Notes: generated from the letters alone by a model not told the origin. Counted from the first letter of the stretch, positions 45,565-59,160 are shown. The stretch is 64,000 bases of DNA from Lacisediminihabitans changchengi (GCF_016634425.1 NZ_JAEPES010000002.1:544722-608721); one strand, 5' to 3'. Numbers and translations are program-made.

Positions 45565-45768
45565 ATGCCGAAGCAGAAGACGCACTCGGGCACCAAGAAG
45601 CGATTCAAGGTCACCGGTAGCGGAAAGATCATGAAGCAGCAGGCTGGCATGCGCCACAACCTGGAGGTCAAGTCGGGTCAGCGCAAGCGTCGCCTGAACA
45701 CGGACGAGCAGATCGCACCGGCCAACGTCAAGGCCATCAAGAAGCTTCTCGGCAAGTACTCCCGCTAA
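45565..45768 (+). CDS. rpmI: 50S ribosomal protein L35
   Basis: A 67-residue basic ribosomal protein: [21 protein letters not shown] start and [22 protein letters not shown] end, normal length. AAGGAGAGAA lies directly upstream of ATG 45565. Between infC and rplT as in most bacteria. Confidence 0.97.
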   Translation: MPKQKTHSGTKKRFKVTGSGKIMKQQAGMRHNLEVKSGQRKRRLNTDEQIAPANVKAIKKLLGKYSR

Positions 45769-45798
45769 CGCCGACCGGAAAATCAAGGACTTAGAACA

Positions 45799-46185
45799 AT
45801 GGCAAGAGTAAAAAGGGCGGTAAACGCTCACAAGAAGCGCCGCGTCATCCTCGAGCGTGCGTCGGGCTACCGCGGACAGCGTTCGCGCCTGTACCGCAAG
45901 GCCAAGGAGCAGGTCACCCACTCCCTCGTCTACGCGTACCGTGACCGTCGTGCCCGCAAGGGTGACTTCCGTCGCCTGTGGATCCAGCGCATCAACGCCG
46001 CGTCCCGCGCCAACGGCCTCACCTACAACCGCCTCATCCAGGGTCTCAACCTGGCCGGCGTCGGTGTCGACCGTCGTATCCTCGCTGACCTCGCGGTCAC
46101 CGAGCCCGCCACCTTCGCGGCTCTCGTCGCGACGGCCAAGGCGGCGCTTCCCGCCGACACCTCGGCACCGAAGGTCACCGCGTAA
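45799..46185 (+). CDS. rplT: 50S ribosomal protein L20
   Basis: A 128-residue 23S rRNA-binding assembly protein: [50 protein letters not shown]. The C-terminus ends in a short Thr/Ala-rich tail. It closes the infC operon, with a strong terminator 20 bases after the stop. L20 is the known autoregulator of this operon in other bacteria. Confidence 0.97.
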   Translation: MARVKRAVNAHKKRRVILERASGYRGQRSRLYRKAKEQVTHSLVYAYRDRRARKGDFRRLWIQRINAASRANGLTYNRLIQGLNLAGVGVDRRILADLAVTEPATFAALVATAKAALPADTSAPKVTA

Positions 46186-46205
46186 CACAGCAGCTCAGCA
46201 CGATG

Positions 46206-46238
46206 AAAAGGCCCGGTCGCAGCGCGACCGGGCCTTTT
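46206..46238 (+). terminator. Rho-independent terminator after rplT
   Basis: AAAAGGCCCGGTCGC (46206-46220), loop AGC, perfect complement GCGACCGGGCCTTTT (46224-46238). A short direct repeat TCTCGTCTGGTCCTT follows twice. Confidence 0.92.
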
Positions 46239-46338
46239 CTCGTCTGGTCCTTTCTCGTCTGGTCCTTTCACGATCGGGCCTTTCGAGTCCTCGGCGGGCC
46301 TCGGCGAAGCTGGGCGGTCCGGACCATACAATTACGGC

Positions 46339-47136
46339 GTGCTCGATAACCCCCGTTCCCCCCGCGTCCGCAGTGTCGCGAAGCTCGCCAAGCGCGAGGC
46401 CCGTGCCGCCACAGGACTGTTCCTCCTCGAGGGTCCGCAGGCCGTCGCCGAGGCCCTCACCTTCCGCCCGGAGCTTCTCGTGGAGCTGTTCGCGACTCCG
46501 ACGGCGTGGGATCGGTATGCCGAGCTCGCCGGCGCGGCGTCGCAGGCGGGACTCGAGGTCGAATTCGTCACCGAACAGGTACTCGACGCCATGGCCGACA
46601 CGGTCACCCCGCAGGGCATCGTCGCGGTCTGTCACCAGTTCCCCACCTCGGTCAAAGACATCCTTCGTGGGTCGAAGCTGGTGGCCATACTCGAAGAGGT
46701 ACGCGATCCGGGCAACGCGGGCACCATCATCCGGGCCGCGGATGCCGCTGGTGCCGACGGCGTGATCTTCACAGGCCGCAGCGTCGACCTCTACAACCCC
46801 AAGGTGGTCCGCTCGTCTACCGGTTCGATCTTCCACCTGCCGGTAGCGGTGGGGGCGGAACTGGAAAGCGTGCTCGACCGCGCCCGCGAAAGCGGCCTCG
46901 CGATCCTCGCCGCGGACATCAAGGGCGAAGACCTGCTCACGGCTCGCATCGATGGCGTCTTGGCCGCGCCCACCGCGTGGCTGTTCGGCAACGAGGCGCG
47001 CGGTCTGTCAGATGAGCACTTCGCCCTCGCCGATCGCGCGATCACCGTGCCGATCTACGGTCACGCGGAGTCGATGAACCTCGCGACCGCCGCATCCGTC
47101 TGCCTGTACGAGAGCGCCTTCGCGCAGCGTTCGTAG
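46339..47136 (+). CDS. TrmH/SpoU-family RNA 2'-O-methyltransferase
   Basis: A 265-residue SPOUT methyltransferase. The substrate-binding N-terminal domain (VRSVAKLAKREARAATGLFLLEGPQAVAEAL) is followed by the knot region: LEEVRDPGNAGTIIRAADAAGADGV (motif 1), LFGNEARGLSD (motif 2), IPIYGHAESMNLATAASVCLYE in motif 3 (here VPIYG). The target is 2'-O of an rRNA or tRNA nucleotide, not determined. TACAAT at 46327-46332 lies 6 bases before GTG 46339, a near-ideal leaderless promoter. It precedes pheS, as often in actinobacteria. Confidence 0.92.
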   Translation: MLDNPRSPRVRSVAKLAKREARAATGLFLLEGPQAVAEALTFRPELLVELFATPTAWDRYAELAGAASQAGLEVEFVTEQVLDAMADTVTPQGIVAVCHQFPTSVKDILRGSKLVAILEEVRDPGNAGTIIRAADAAGADGVIFTGRSVDLYNPKVVRSSTGSIFHLPVAVGAELESVLDRARESGLAILAADIKGEDLLTARIDGVLAAPTAWLFGNEARGLSDEHFALADRAITVPIYGHAESMNLATAASVCLYESAFAQRS

Positions 47137-47201
47137 CCCGCGCGGCCGCCCGGCACCGGTCACTCGGCGGTAGCGATCTCACCGAGCCATTAAGCTTGTG
47201 A

Positions 47202-48238
<1,037 letters not shown>

Positions 48239-48239
<1 letters not shown>

Positions 48240-50788
48240 TGCGCGCTCCCGTCAGTTGGCTCCGTGAGTTCGTCGACATCCCGCTGGATGCCACCCCGGA
48301 AGACGTGCACGCCGCGCTCGTCCGGGTGGGCCTCGAGGAGGAAGACGTTCACAGCTTCGAGGTGACTGGTCCCGTCGTCGTCGGCCAGGTGCTTTCCTTC
48401 GAGCCAGAGCCGCAGTCGAACGGTAAGACCATCAACTGGTGCCAGGTCGATGTCGGCCCCCTTCGACAGGCTCAGGACGACGCTTCGACAGGCTCAGAGA
48501 CCGGTCGTGATATTCGTGGCATCGTCTGCGGCGCCCACAACTTCGTCGCCGGTGACAAGGTCGTCGTGTCGCTGCCCGGCGCGATCCTGCCCGGCCCGTT
48601 CCCGATCGCCGCGCGAAAGACCTACGGCCACGTCTCAGACGGGATGATCGCCTCCGCCCGTGAGCTCGGAATGGGGGAGGAGCACGACGGAATCCTGCGT
48701 CTCGCCTCCCTCGGCCTCGACCCCGAGGTTGGGACGGATGCGATCGCCCTCCTCGGTCTCGACGACTGGGCGGTCGAGGTCAACGTCACGCCCGACCGTG
48801 GCTACGCCTTCTCGATCCGCGGAATCGCTCGCGAGTACGCCAACTCCACCGGCGCGGACTACCGCGACCCCGCGCTTGCTCCGACCACGGTCGAGGCGAG
48901 CGGTGTCGAGGTCTCCGTGAACGACGAGGCTCCGATCCGCGGCCGCCAGGGCTGCAGCGTTTTCGTCACCAGACTGGTGCGCGGGGTGGACCCCAGCTTG
49001 CCCACGCCGTCCTGGATGGTCGGGCGACTCACCCTCGCGGGCATCCGTTCGATCTCCCTCGTCGTCGACATCACCAACTACGTGATGCTCGAACTCGGCC
49101 AGCCGTTGCACGGGTACGACTACGACACCCTTCAGGGCCCCATCGTGGTGCGCCGCGCGACGCCGGGGGAGACCATCACCACCCTCGACGGCCAGGTACG
49201 CACGCTCCACGCCGAAGACCTGCTGATCACCGATGACTCGGGCGCGATCGGCCTCGCCGGCGTCATGGGCGGCCTCGCCACCGAGATCACGAGCGCGACG
49301 ACTACGGTGCTGGTCGAAGCGGCGAACTTCGACCCGGTGTCGATCGCGCGTAGCGCCCGACGCCACAAGCTTCCCAGCGAGGCAAGCCGTCGCTTCGAAC
49401 GCGGTGTCGATCCACTGGTGGCGGATGCCGCGGCCGCTCGTGTCGTCGAGCTGCTCGAGTCTCTGGCCGGTGGGCACGCCGACCCGCTCGGCTCACGGCT
49501 GTACACCGCGGAGCTCCCCGCGGCGATCGAGCTGCCTGACGGCTACGTCAATGGCCTCACCGGTGCCGATTACACCGACGATGAGGCACGGAGTGCGCTT
49601 ACCGCGATCGGCGCGACCATCGCCCCCGTTCTCGACGCAACCGAGCGGGCGCTCGTCGTCACGCCTCCGAGCTGGCGTCCTGACCTCACCGACAAGGCCA
49701 CCCTGGTCGAGGAGGTCGCCCGGGTGATCGGTTACGAGCGCATTCCCGCGGTGCTGCCCGTCGCGCCGCCCGGCCGTGGACTCACCCGTTCGCAGCGCCT
49801 GCGCCGCAACGCAGCCCAGGTGCTCGCCGCCAATGGTCTGGTCGAGGTGCTGTCGTACCCGTTCCTCAGCGCCACCGCGAAGGACGCTTTCGGCGCGTCG
49901 GCCGATGGGGCGGTTTCGGCGATCAAACTGGTGAACCCGCTGGACAGCGAGGCGCCGTTCCTGCGCACCTCGCTCATCCCCGGGTTGATCGAGATCGCCC
50001 GGCGAAACCTCTCCCGCGGCCTCACCGACCTCGCCCTGTTCGAGGTCGGTGCCGTAGTGCTGCCCGAGATCGGGAAGAGTTACGGCAGCGGCCCGCTGCC
50101 CTCCGGCGTCGTGCGCCCGAGCGACGGCGAGCTGGTTGATCTGCTGACCAGCGTGCCGCCACAGCCGCTGCACGTGTCGGCCCTGCTGCTCGGCCATGCG
50201 GTCGAGAAGCAGCCCGGCGCAGACGCGGTGGCCTTCGGCGTCGCGGATGCACTCGACGTCGCGCGGCAGATCGCCTCCGCGGTGGACGCGAGCCTCGACA
50301 TCCGTCAGGGATCGCACCACTCGTTGCACCCGGGGCGCACCGCCGAGCTGTTCGTGAACGGCCACAGCGTCGGCTTCGCCGGTGAGCTGCTCCCGGCCCT
50401 GGCCGAGGAGCTCGACCTGCCGCGCGTGGTCGCCGTGGTCGAACTGGACCTCGACCGTCTGATCGAGCTCGCTCGACCCGAGGTGACGCCGCACGAGATC
50501 GCCGGCTTCCCCGCCGCGACGCAGGACCTGTCGCTCGTCGTTCCCGCAGACGTACCGGCCGGCGAGGTGCTGTCCGCTGTCGTCGAGGGGGCTGGCGCGC
50601 TGCTCGAGCGTGCACACCTGGTGGCGGATTACCGCGGCACCGGTATCCCCGAGGGGTCGAAGTCGATCACGCTGGCACTGCGCTTTCGCGCCGACGACCG
50701 CACGCTGAAGGCGGAGGAGGCCAGCGCGGCCAAGCTCGCCGGTGCCGCCATCGCGGCCGAGCGATTCGGCGCGACCATCCGCGAGTAG
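48239..50788 (+). CDS. pheT: Phenylalanine-tRNA ligase beta subunit
   Basis: An 849-residue tRNA-binding and editing subunit. Order: tRNA-binding OB-fold (about 40-165), B3/B4 editing domain, B5, catalytic-like core and C-terminal anticodon-binding FDX-ACB domain (PEVTPHEIAGFPAATQDLSLVVP onwards). About 17 residues at about 74-90 (PLRQAQDDASTGSETG) inside the OB-fold are encoded by two copies of the dispersed TTCGACAGGCTCAG repeat; the frame is kept. Otherwise full length. A long hairpin follows the stop. Confidence 0.96.
48461..48497 (+). repeat. Two dispersed-repeat copies inside pheT
   Basis: CTTCGACAGGCTCAG occurs at 48461-48475 and 48483-48497, 22 bases apart. It is the reverse complement of the CTGAGCTTGTCGAAG type seen at 1843 and 24468. 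Confidence 0.85.
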
Positions 50789-50796
50789 AAACCACG

Positions 50797-50852
50797 CGAG
50801 TCTTCACGGACGGCGCTTCATCCGCGATCGAAGCGCCGTTTGTGAGGACTCG
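50797..50852 (+). terminator. Long terminator hairpin after pheT
   Basis: CGAGTCTTCAC (50797-50807) pairs with GTGAGGACTCG (one G-U), then a small internal loop, then ACGGCGCTTC (50810-50819) pairs with GAAGCGCCGT (50830-50839). Confidence 0.8.
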
Positions 50853-50904
50853 GCGAGTGCTGCAGTCGACGGGCGGGTCGCCACGAGCGTGCGCGCGTTT
50901 CCAC

Positions 50905-50919
50905 TATGCTCGAACGGTG
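50905..50919 (+). promoter_or_regulatory. Leaderless promoter of the argC leader ORF
   Basis: TATGCT at 50905-50910 lies 6 bases before GTG 50917, the same geometry seen at a dozen other starts in the window. It puts transcription start at or next to the GTG of the arginine-rich ORF. Confidence 0.55.
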
Positions 50920-51009
50920 GACAACCCCCGTGGCACCGGATCGGCAGAGCGACGCAGCATGCGCCGCCGCCTCCGTCTGCGCGGAGAGCGAGTGAAGGCG
51001 ACGCTCTAG
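50917..51009 (+). CDS. Arginine-rich leader peptide upstream of argC (putative)
   Basis: A 30-codon ORF from GTG 50917 to TAG 51007-51009. Nine codons are arginine (positions 5, 12, 13, 16, 17, 18, 20, 22, 25), seven of them in the 14 codons 12-25. It starts 6 bases after TATGCT and ends 88 bases before argC, the first gene of the arginine operon. Its 3' half can pair with downstream sequence (GAGCGAGTG 50986-50994 with CACTCACTC 51074-51082, next to the argC ribosome site; one mismatch). By analogy with trp and his leader peptides I infer arginine-sensing attenuation. It is too short for homology assignment, and actinobacterial DNA is Arg-rich, so chance is possible. Confidence 0.5.
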   Translation: MDNPRGTGSAERRSMRRRLRLRGERVKATL

Positions 51010-51058
51010 CGCCGACATCGGGTGCCACACTGGCACCCAGATTCGCGTGAGCGCCGCC
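50997..51058 (+). promoter_or_regulatory. Nested inverted repeats between leader ORF and argC
   Basis: A perfect hairpin GGGTGCCA-CAC-TGGCACCC (51020-51038) is enclosed by arms GGCGACGCTC (50997-51006) and GAGCGCCGCC (51049-51058), complementary at 9 of 10 positions. The left arm overlaps the leader ORF's last codons, so a ribosome there would prevent outer pairing. There is no U-tract. Confidence 0.5.
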
Positions 51059-51097
51059 GGACCATTCCTCGTCCACTCACTCGAAAAGGTCTTGCTC

Positions 51098-52156
51098 ATG
51101 TCCTACTCAGTCGCCGTGGCAGGTGCCAGCGGCTACGCCGGTGGGGAGCTGCTCAGACTCCTGTCTGCGCATCCCGATTTCACCGTCGCCACCGTCACCG
51201 CCCACAGCAACGCCGGGCAGCCGCTGCTCAGCGTGCAGCCCCACCTGCGCTCGCTTTCCCATCTCACGCTGGTCGAGACCACGGCAGAGAACCTTGCTGG
51301 CCACGATGTCGTGTTCCTCGCCCTGCCGCACGGCAAATCCGGCGAGCTCAGCGCGCTTCTTCCCGCCGACACGCTGGTCATCGACTGTGGCGCCGACCAC
51401 CGACTCACGGATGCTGGCGCCTGGGACCACTTCTATGGCGGCGAGTACTTCGGCTCCTGGGCATATGGCGTGCCCGAGTTGCCGGCGGCCAGAGGCGACC
51501 ACCACAGCGGCAAGCAGCGCGACGCCCTCGTCGGCGCGCGCCGCATCGCCGCCCCCGGCTGCAATGCCAGCACGGTCTCCCTCTCGCTCGCTCCCGGAAT
51601 CGCGGCGGGCGTGATCGAGGCGCAGGACATCGTCTCGGTACTCGCGGTTGGCCCATCCGGCGCGGGAAAGAACCTCAAGCTGCAGTACCTCGCGAGCGAG
51701 GTGCTCGGTTCGGCCAATCCGTACGGGGTCGGAGGCACGCATCGCCACATCCCCGAGATCCAGCAATCGTTGGTATCGGCGGGTGCTGCGGCGCCGACCA
51801 TCTCGTTCACGCCGGTGATCGTGCCGATGTCGCGGGGCATCCTGGCGACGACCACGGCACGGATCGTGCCTGGGACGACCGCGGCCGAGGTGCGGGAAGC
51901 CTGGGAGGTCGCCTACGCCGACGAGCCATTCGTTCATCTGCTGCCAGCAGGCGAGGTTCCGCGTTCCGGCGATACCGCCGGCTCGAACACCGCGCTGATC
52001 GGACTCGCCGTCGATGAGGCAGTCGGGCGCGTCGTCATCATCGCCGCGCTAGACAACCTGGTCAAAGGCACAGCTGGCGCCGCCATCCAGTGCGCAAACA
52101 TCGCCCTCGGGCTCACCGAGACCACCGGTCTCCCGATCGACGGAGTCGCCCCGTGA
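51098..52156 (+). CDS. argC: N-acetyl-gamma-glutamyl-phosphate reductase
   Basis: A 352-residue NADPH enzyme reducing acetylglutamyl phosphate. The N-terminal [14 protein letters not shown] binds NADP; the active-site Cys is in [14 protein letters not shown] (about residue 151), and HRHIPEIQQ and [10 protein letters not shown] are typical. ATG 51098 has GAAAAGG 8 bases upstream. The upstream Arg-rich ORF probably regulates it. First gene of argCJBDF; every junction after it overlaps by 3-4 bases or less. Confidence 0.95.
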   Translation: MSYSVAVAGASGYAGGELLRLLSAHPDFTVATVTAHSNAGQPLLSVQPHLRSLSHLTLVETTAENLAGHDVVFLALPHGKSGELSALLPADTLVIDCGADHRLTDAGAWDHFYGGEYFGSWAYGVPELPAARGDHHSGKQRDALVGARRIAAPGCNASTVSLSLAPGIAAGVIEAQDIVSVLAVGPSGAGKNLKLQYLASEVLGSANPYGVGGTHRHIPEIQQSLVSAGAAAPTISFTPVIVPMSRGILATTTARIVPGTTAAEVREAWEVAYADEPFVHLLPAGEVPRSGDTAGSNTALIGLAVDEAVGRVVIIAALDNLVKGTAGAAIQCANIALGLTETTGLPIDGVAP

Positions 52157-53304
52157 GCGTCACACACCCCCAGGGATTCACCGCAGCTGGCGTCACCGCC
52201 GGGCTGAAGGCCAGCGGCACCAAGGATCTCGCCCTCGTCGTCAATGAGGGCCCGCGCTCCGCTGCCGCGGTGGTCTTCACCAGCAACCGCGCCAAGGCCA
52301 ACCCGATCATCTGGTCGCAGCAGGTAATCGCCGACGGAATCGCCTCCGCCGTGCTCCTCAACTCCGGTGGAGCCAACTGCTACACCGGCGCCCAGGGATT
52401 CCAGACCACGCACGCCACCGCCGAGCGCACCGCCGAATTGCTCGACGCGAACGCCGGCGACATCCTGGTCTGCTCCACCGGTTTGATCGGCGAACAGCTC
52501 GACCGCCCCCTCATGATCGCGGGAATCGAGTCCGCCGTCGCCTCGCTCTCCACCGATGGCGGACTGGATGCCGCGACCGCCATCATGACCACCGACACCC
52601 ACCCGAAGCAGGCGATCGTGGAGCGTGACGGCTGGTCGCTCGGCGGCATGGCCAAGGGCGCCGGGATGCTCGCGCCTGGCCTCGCCACCATGCTCGTGGT
52701 CATCACCACCGACGCCGACCTGCCATCCACATCGCTTGATGCCGCGCTCCGCGCGTCCACCCGCGTCACCTTCGACCGGCTGGACTCCGACGGCTGCATG
52801 TCGACCAACGACCAGGTGACTCTCCTGGCGTCCGGAGCATCCGGAATCACCCCGGAACTCGACGACTTCACCTCCGCCCTGACCGAGCTGTGCACCAGCC
52901 TCGCCAGCCAGCTGCAGGAGGATGCGGAGGGCGCTGCCCACGACATCACCATCGAGGTCGTCGGGGCGCTCACCGAAGACGACGGCGTCGAGGTCGGTCG
53001 CGCGGTCGCCCGCAACAACCTGTTCAAGGCGGCAGTGTTCGGGCAGGATCCGAACTGGGGTCGCGTGCTCGCCGCGGTGGGGACCACCGCCGCAGCCTTC
53101 GATCCGTACGACATCGATGTGACGATGAACGGCATCCGGGTAGCCCACAAGGGCGAGCCAGATCAGTCGCGCGACCTCGTCGACATGACCGGACGCGCCC
53201 TTCACCTGCTCATCGACCTGCATGCCGGCGATGCGACGGCCACCATCTGGACCAACGACCTCACCCACGATTACGTGCACGAGAACAGCGCGTACTCCAG
53301 TTGA
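52153..53304 (+). CDS. argJ: Bifunctional glutamate N-acetyltransferase / ornithine acetyltransferase
   Basis: A 383-residue self-processing enzyme that recycles the acetyl group between ornithine and glutamate. The autocleavage site is visible as Ala178-Thr179-Met-Leu (GLATMLVV), producing alpha and beta chains. The C-terminal ...[17 protein letters not shown] is conserved. GTG 52153 overlaps the argC stop (GTGA). Presence of argJ implies the cyclic pathway; whether it also uses acetyl-CoA is not readable. Confidence 0.95.
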   Translation: MSVTHPQGFTAAGVTAGLKASGTKDLALVVNEGPRSAAAVVFTSNRAKANPIIWSQQVIADGIASAVLLNSGGANCYTGAQGFQTTHATAERTAELLDANAGDILVCSTGLIGEQLDRPLMIAGIESAVASLSTDGGLDAATAIMTTDTHPKQAIVERDGWSLGGMAKGAGMLAPGLATMLVVITTDADLPSTSLDAALRASTRVTFDRLDSDGCMSTNDQVTLLASGASGITPELDDFTSALTELCTSLASQLQEDAEGAAHDITIEVVGALTEDDGVEVGRAVARNNLFKAAVFGQDPNWGRVLAAVGTTAAAFDPYDIDVTMNGIRVAHKGEPDQSRDLVDMTGRALHLLIDLHAGDATATIWTNDLTHDYVHENSAYSS

Positions 53305-54242
53305 TGGCCCATGAAATGACAGAGCCCCACCCAGAAACAGAGCCCCACCCAGAAACAGAGACGCCAGCATCGGATGCCGTGGCCAAGGCCGCGGCGCTCG
53401 TCGAGTCCCTGGCGTGGTTGCGCTCGCTGCGCGGGCGCATCGTCGTGGTGAAATTCGGTGGCAACGCCATGGTCGACGACGCGCTGAAGCACGACTTCGC
53501 CGCCGACATGGTCTATCTTCGCGAGGTCGGCGTGCTTCCCGTGGTCGTGCACGGCGGAGGCCCTCAGATCTCGGCCGCGCTGGCGGCTCGCGGCATCCCG
53601 AGCGAGTTCCGCGGTGGGCTGCGGGTGACCACCGCCGCGGCGATCGGCGTCGTCCGCGATGTTCTGGCCGGTGCGGTCGGCCCCGAGCTGGCCTCGCTCA
53701 TCGCCGCCGCCGGTGGTTCGGCGCAGCCGGTCTCGGGGGAGACCGACGGCCTGTTCGTCGGAACCCGCCGCGGCACCATCGTCGATGGCGAAGAGGTCGA
53801 CCTCGGTTTCGTCGGTGACGTGACCGCCGTCAACCCCGCTGTGGTCCGGGCGATCCTCGAGGCCGGTCAGATCCCCGTGGTCTCGTCCATCGCCCCCGAC
53901 GCCGACGGCCAGGCGCTCAACGTGAACGCCGACTCCGCCGCGGCGTCGCTCGCGGTGGCCCTCGGTGCCGAGAAGCTGGTCATCCTCACCGATGTCGCTG
54001 GCCTCTACCGCGACTGGCCCGACCGCGCCTCGCTCGTTTCCGCCATCGATGCCACCGATCTGACGGCTCTGCTCCCGACGCTCGAATCAGGGATGATCCC
54101 CAAAATGACCGCGTGTCTCGAGGCCGTCGATGGCGGAGTCCCCGTCGCGACGATCATCGACGGCCGCATCCCGCACTCCGTGCTGCTGGAGGCCTTCGCG
54201 CCATCCGGTACCACCGTCGTTCCGACCCCGGAGAAATCATGA
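53304..54242 (+). CDS. argB: Acetylglutamate kinase
   Basis: A 312-residue amino-acid kinase, often the arginine feedback point. KFGGNAM (about residue 50), VHGGGPQI (about 82) and NVNADSAAASLAVALGAEKLVILTDVAGLY are conserved. The N-terminus has an 18-bp in-frame duplication giving EPHPET twice (residues about 7-18), an expendable tail ahead of the domain. ATG 53304 overlaps the argJ stop; ATG 53316 is an alternative. Arg-sensitive members carry an extra N-terminal helix, which this about 30-residue leader may supply. Confidence 0.95.
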   Translation: MAHEMTEPHPETEPHPETETPASDAVAKAAALVESLAWLRSLRGRIVVVKFGGNAMVDDALKHDFAADMVYLREVGVLPVVVHGGGPQISAALAARGIPSEFRGGLRVTTAAAIGVVRDVLAGAVGPELASLIAAAGGSAQPVSGETDGLFVGTRRGTIVDGEEVDLGFVGDVTAVNPAVVRAILEAGQIPVVSSIAPDADGQALNVNADSAAASLAVALGAEKLVILTDVAGLYRDWPDRASLVSAIDATDLTALLPTLESGMIPKMTACLEAVDGGVPVATIIDGRIPHSVLLEAFAPSGTTVVPTPEKS

Positions 54243-55456
54243 CCACTGAAATCACCACGTCCACCAACGCCACCGACAACTGGCGCGGGCGTTTCGCCGA
54301 CGCCATGATGGGTTCGCTCGCACCGCCGCTGCTCATGTTCGAACGCGGCGAAGGTTGCTACGTCTGGGATGTCGACGGCAGGCGCTACCTCGACTTCCTT
54401 GCCGGTATTGCGGTCAATGCGCTCGGCCACGCGCATCCGGTGTTGGTCGAAGCCGTCAGTCGTCAGGTCGGCACGCTCGCCCATGTCTCCAACTACTTCG
54501 CCAGCCCGCCGCAGCTCGAGCTCGCCGAGCGCCTGCGCCGCATCACCGGTGCGGGCGACCGCGGCCGGGTCTTCTTCTGCAACTCCGGAGCCGAGTCGAT
54601 CGAGGCCGCGATCAAGCTGGCGCGGCTGAACCGGGGAGAGAGCGGCCGACGCCGTCGCATCATCTCGCTGGTCAATTCCTTCCACGGCCGCACCATGGGG
54701 TCTCTCTCGCTCACCGGCAAGGCAGCGCTGCGCGAAGACTTCGAGCCGCTGCTGCCGGGCATCGAGCACATCGAGACCACCATCGAGGCACTCGAGAAGG
54801 CGATGGATGACACCGTCGCGGCGATCTTCATCGAACCGATCAAGGGGGAGGCCGGCGTCATCGACCTGCCCGCCGGATTCCTCGAGCGGGCGCGCGAACT
54901 CGCCACCGAGCACGGCGCGCTGCTGATCCTCGACGAGATTCAGACCGGCGTCGGGCGCTCGGGCACCTGGTTCGCCTTCCAGCAGACGGATGTCGTCCCC
55001 GATGCGCTCTGCCTCGCGAAGGGCATCGCGGGCGGGGTGCCGATCGGTGCCCTCGTCACCTTCGGCGCGGCCTCCGATCTCTTCCGCCCGGGACAGCACG
55101 GCAGCACGTTCGGCGGCAATCCTCTCGCTACCGCCGCCGGTAACGCGGTGCTCGGCGAGATCGAGCGCGCTGGGCTGATCGAGAACGCCCAAAGCCGCGG
55201 CGAGCAGCTGCGCGAGATCGTCACCGGCATCGACTCACCGCTGATCGACGAGGTCCGCGGGCAGGGTGTACTCGTCGGCATCGGACTCACCCGCCCGGTC
55301 GGGCACGAGGTCGCGACCGCGGCCTTGGAGCTCGGGCTGATCATCAATGCACCCAACGACCACAGCATCCGTATCGCCCCGCCGCTCATCGTCGGCGACG
55401 CGGAGCTCGCCGAGTTCCGCACCCTGTTCACCAAGGCACTGGAGGCCGTCGCATGA
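54239..55456 (+). CDS. argD: Acetylornithine aminotransferase
   Basis: A 405-residue class III PLP aminotransferase. The cofactor lysine is in DALCLAKGIAGGVPIGA (about residue 258), with SNYFASPPQLELAERL, FCNSGAESIEAAIKLAR and LLILDEIQTGVGRSG conserved. It makes acetylornithine and may double as the DapC step of lysine synthesis, as in other bacteria; that is an inference. ATG 54239 overlaps argB as ATGA. Confidence 0.95.
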   Translation: MTTEITTSTNATDNWRGRFADAMMGSLAPPLLMFERGEGCYVWDVDGRRYLDFLAGIAVNALGHAHPVLVEAVSRQVGTLAHVSNYFASPPQLELAERLRRITGAGDRGRVFFCNSGAESIEAAIKLARLNRGESGRRRRIISLVNSFHGRTMGSLSLTGKAALREDFEPLLPGIEHIETTIEALEKAMDDTVAAIFIEPIKGEAGVIDLPAGFLERARELATEHGALLILDEIQTGVGRSGTWFAFQQTDVVPDALCLAKGIAGGVPIGALVTFGAASDLFRPGQHGSTFGGNPLATAAGNAVLGEIERAGLIENAQSRGEQLREIVTGIDSPLIDEVRGQGVLVGIGLTRPVGHEVATAALELGLIINAPNDHSIRIAPPLIVGDAELAEFRTLFTKALEAVA

Positions 55457-56376
55457 CCCGTCACTTTCTTCGCGACGACGATCTGAGCCCTGCCGAGCAG
55501 GCCGCCATTCTCGACCTCGCCATCGAGCTCAAGAAGGATCGCTTCGCGGTCAAGCCCCTCGCCGGGCCGGAGACCGTCGCGGTGATCTTCGACAAGTCGT
55601 CGACCCGCACCCGAGTTTCCTTCGCCGTCGGAATCGCCGACCTCGGTGGGGTACCGCTGATCATCTCGACGGCGAACAGCCAGCTCGGCGGCAAGGAGAG
55701 TCCGACCGACACGGCTCGGGTGCTCGAACGCCAGGTCGCCGCGATCGTCTGGCGCACCTATGCCCAGTCCGGACTCGAGGAGATGGCGAAGGGCACCACG
55801 GTTCCTGTCGTCAACGCGCTTTCCGACGACTTCCACCCCTGCCAGCTGCTCGCCGACCTGCTCACCATTCGTGAGCACCGCGGTCATCTGGCCGGCCTCA
55901 CCGTCACCTTCGTCGGCGACGGTGCCGACAACATGGTGCATTCCTATCTGCTCGCTGGTGCCACGGCCGGAATGCACGTGCGCATCGCCAGTCCAGAGGG
56001 CTACCTGCCCAAGGAGGATGTCGTGGCCGACGCCGACGCGATCGCCGCGACCACCGGCGGCTCGATCACGATCTACTCCGACCCGGTCGAGGCCGTGGCC
56101 GGAGCGGACGTCGTCGTCACCGACACCTGGGTGTCGATGGGCAAGGAGGAGGAGAAGGCAAAGCGCCTGGTCGACCTCGCCCAGTACCGCATCGATAGCG
56201 ACCTGATGGCGCTGGCGAAGCCGGACGCGCTGTTCCTTCACTGCCTCCCTGCCGACCGCGGCTACGAGGTCACGGCGGAGGTCATCGATGGCCAGCAGAG
56301 TGTCATCTGGGACGAGGCCGAGAACCGGCTGCACGCCCAGAAGGCGCTTATGGTCTGGCTGCTCGAGCAGCAGTAG
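55453..56376 (+). CDS. argF: Ornithine carbamoyltransferase
   Basis: A 307-residue enzyme forming citrulline. The carbamoyl-phosphate motif is [10 protein letters not shown], with [30 protein letters not shown] and [11 protein letters not shown] (ornithine site). ATGA overlap with argD. It ends the argCJBDF run; argG follows after a 74-base gap with its own signals. No argR gene lies between, unlike many actinobacteria. Confidence 0.96.
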   Translation: MTRHFLRDDDLSPAEQAAILDLAIELKKDRFAVKPLAGPETVAVIFDKSSTRTRVSFAVGIADLGGVPLIISTANSQLGGKESPTDTARVLERQVAAIVWRTYAQSGLEEMAKGTTVPVVNALSDDFHPCQLLADLLTIREHRGHLAGLTVTFVGDGADNMVHSYLLAGATAGMHVRIASPEGYLPKEDVVADADAIAATTGGSITIYSDPVEAVAGADVVVTDTWVSMGKEEEKAKRLVDLAQYRIDSDLMALAKPDALFLHCLPADRGYEVTAEVIDGQQSVIWDEAENRLHAQKALMVWLLEQQ

Positions 56377-56419
56377 CGACGGTCGCTGAGCGCCGCACGA
56401 GATCACGCCAATACCCCCA

Positions 56420-56450
56420 TAAACTTCACACAACACAAGGAGCACACCAC
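56420..56450 (+). promoter_or_regulatory. argG promoter region
   Basis: TAAACT (56420-56425) in an AT-rich stretch, then AAGGAG 10 bases before ATG 56451. CATAAACTTCA resembles half of an ArgR box, but the match is weak. Confidence 0.4.

Positions 56451-59157
<2,707 letters not shown>

Positions 59158-59160
<3 letters not shown>

Noticed and set aside
50742..51076. Cys/His-rich frames between pheT and argC on either strand
   Set aside because: They cross the pheT terminator and the leader hairpins and have no family features; only the 30-codon ORF has promoter geometry and biased content.
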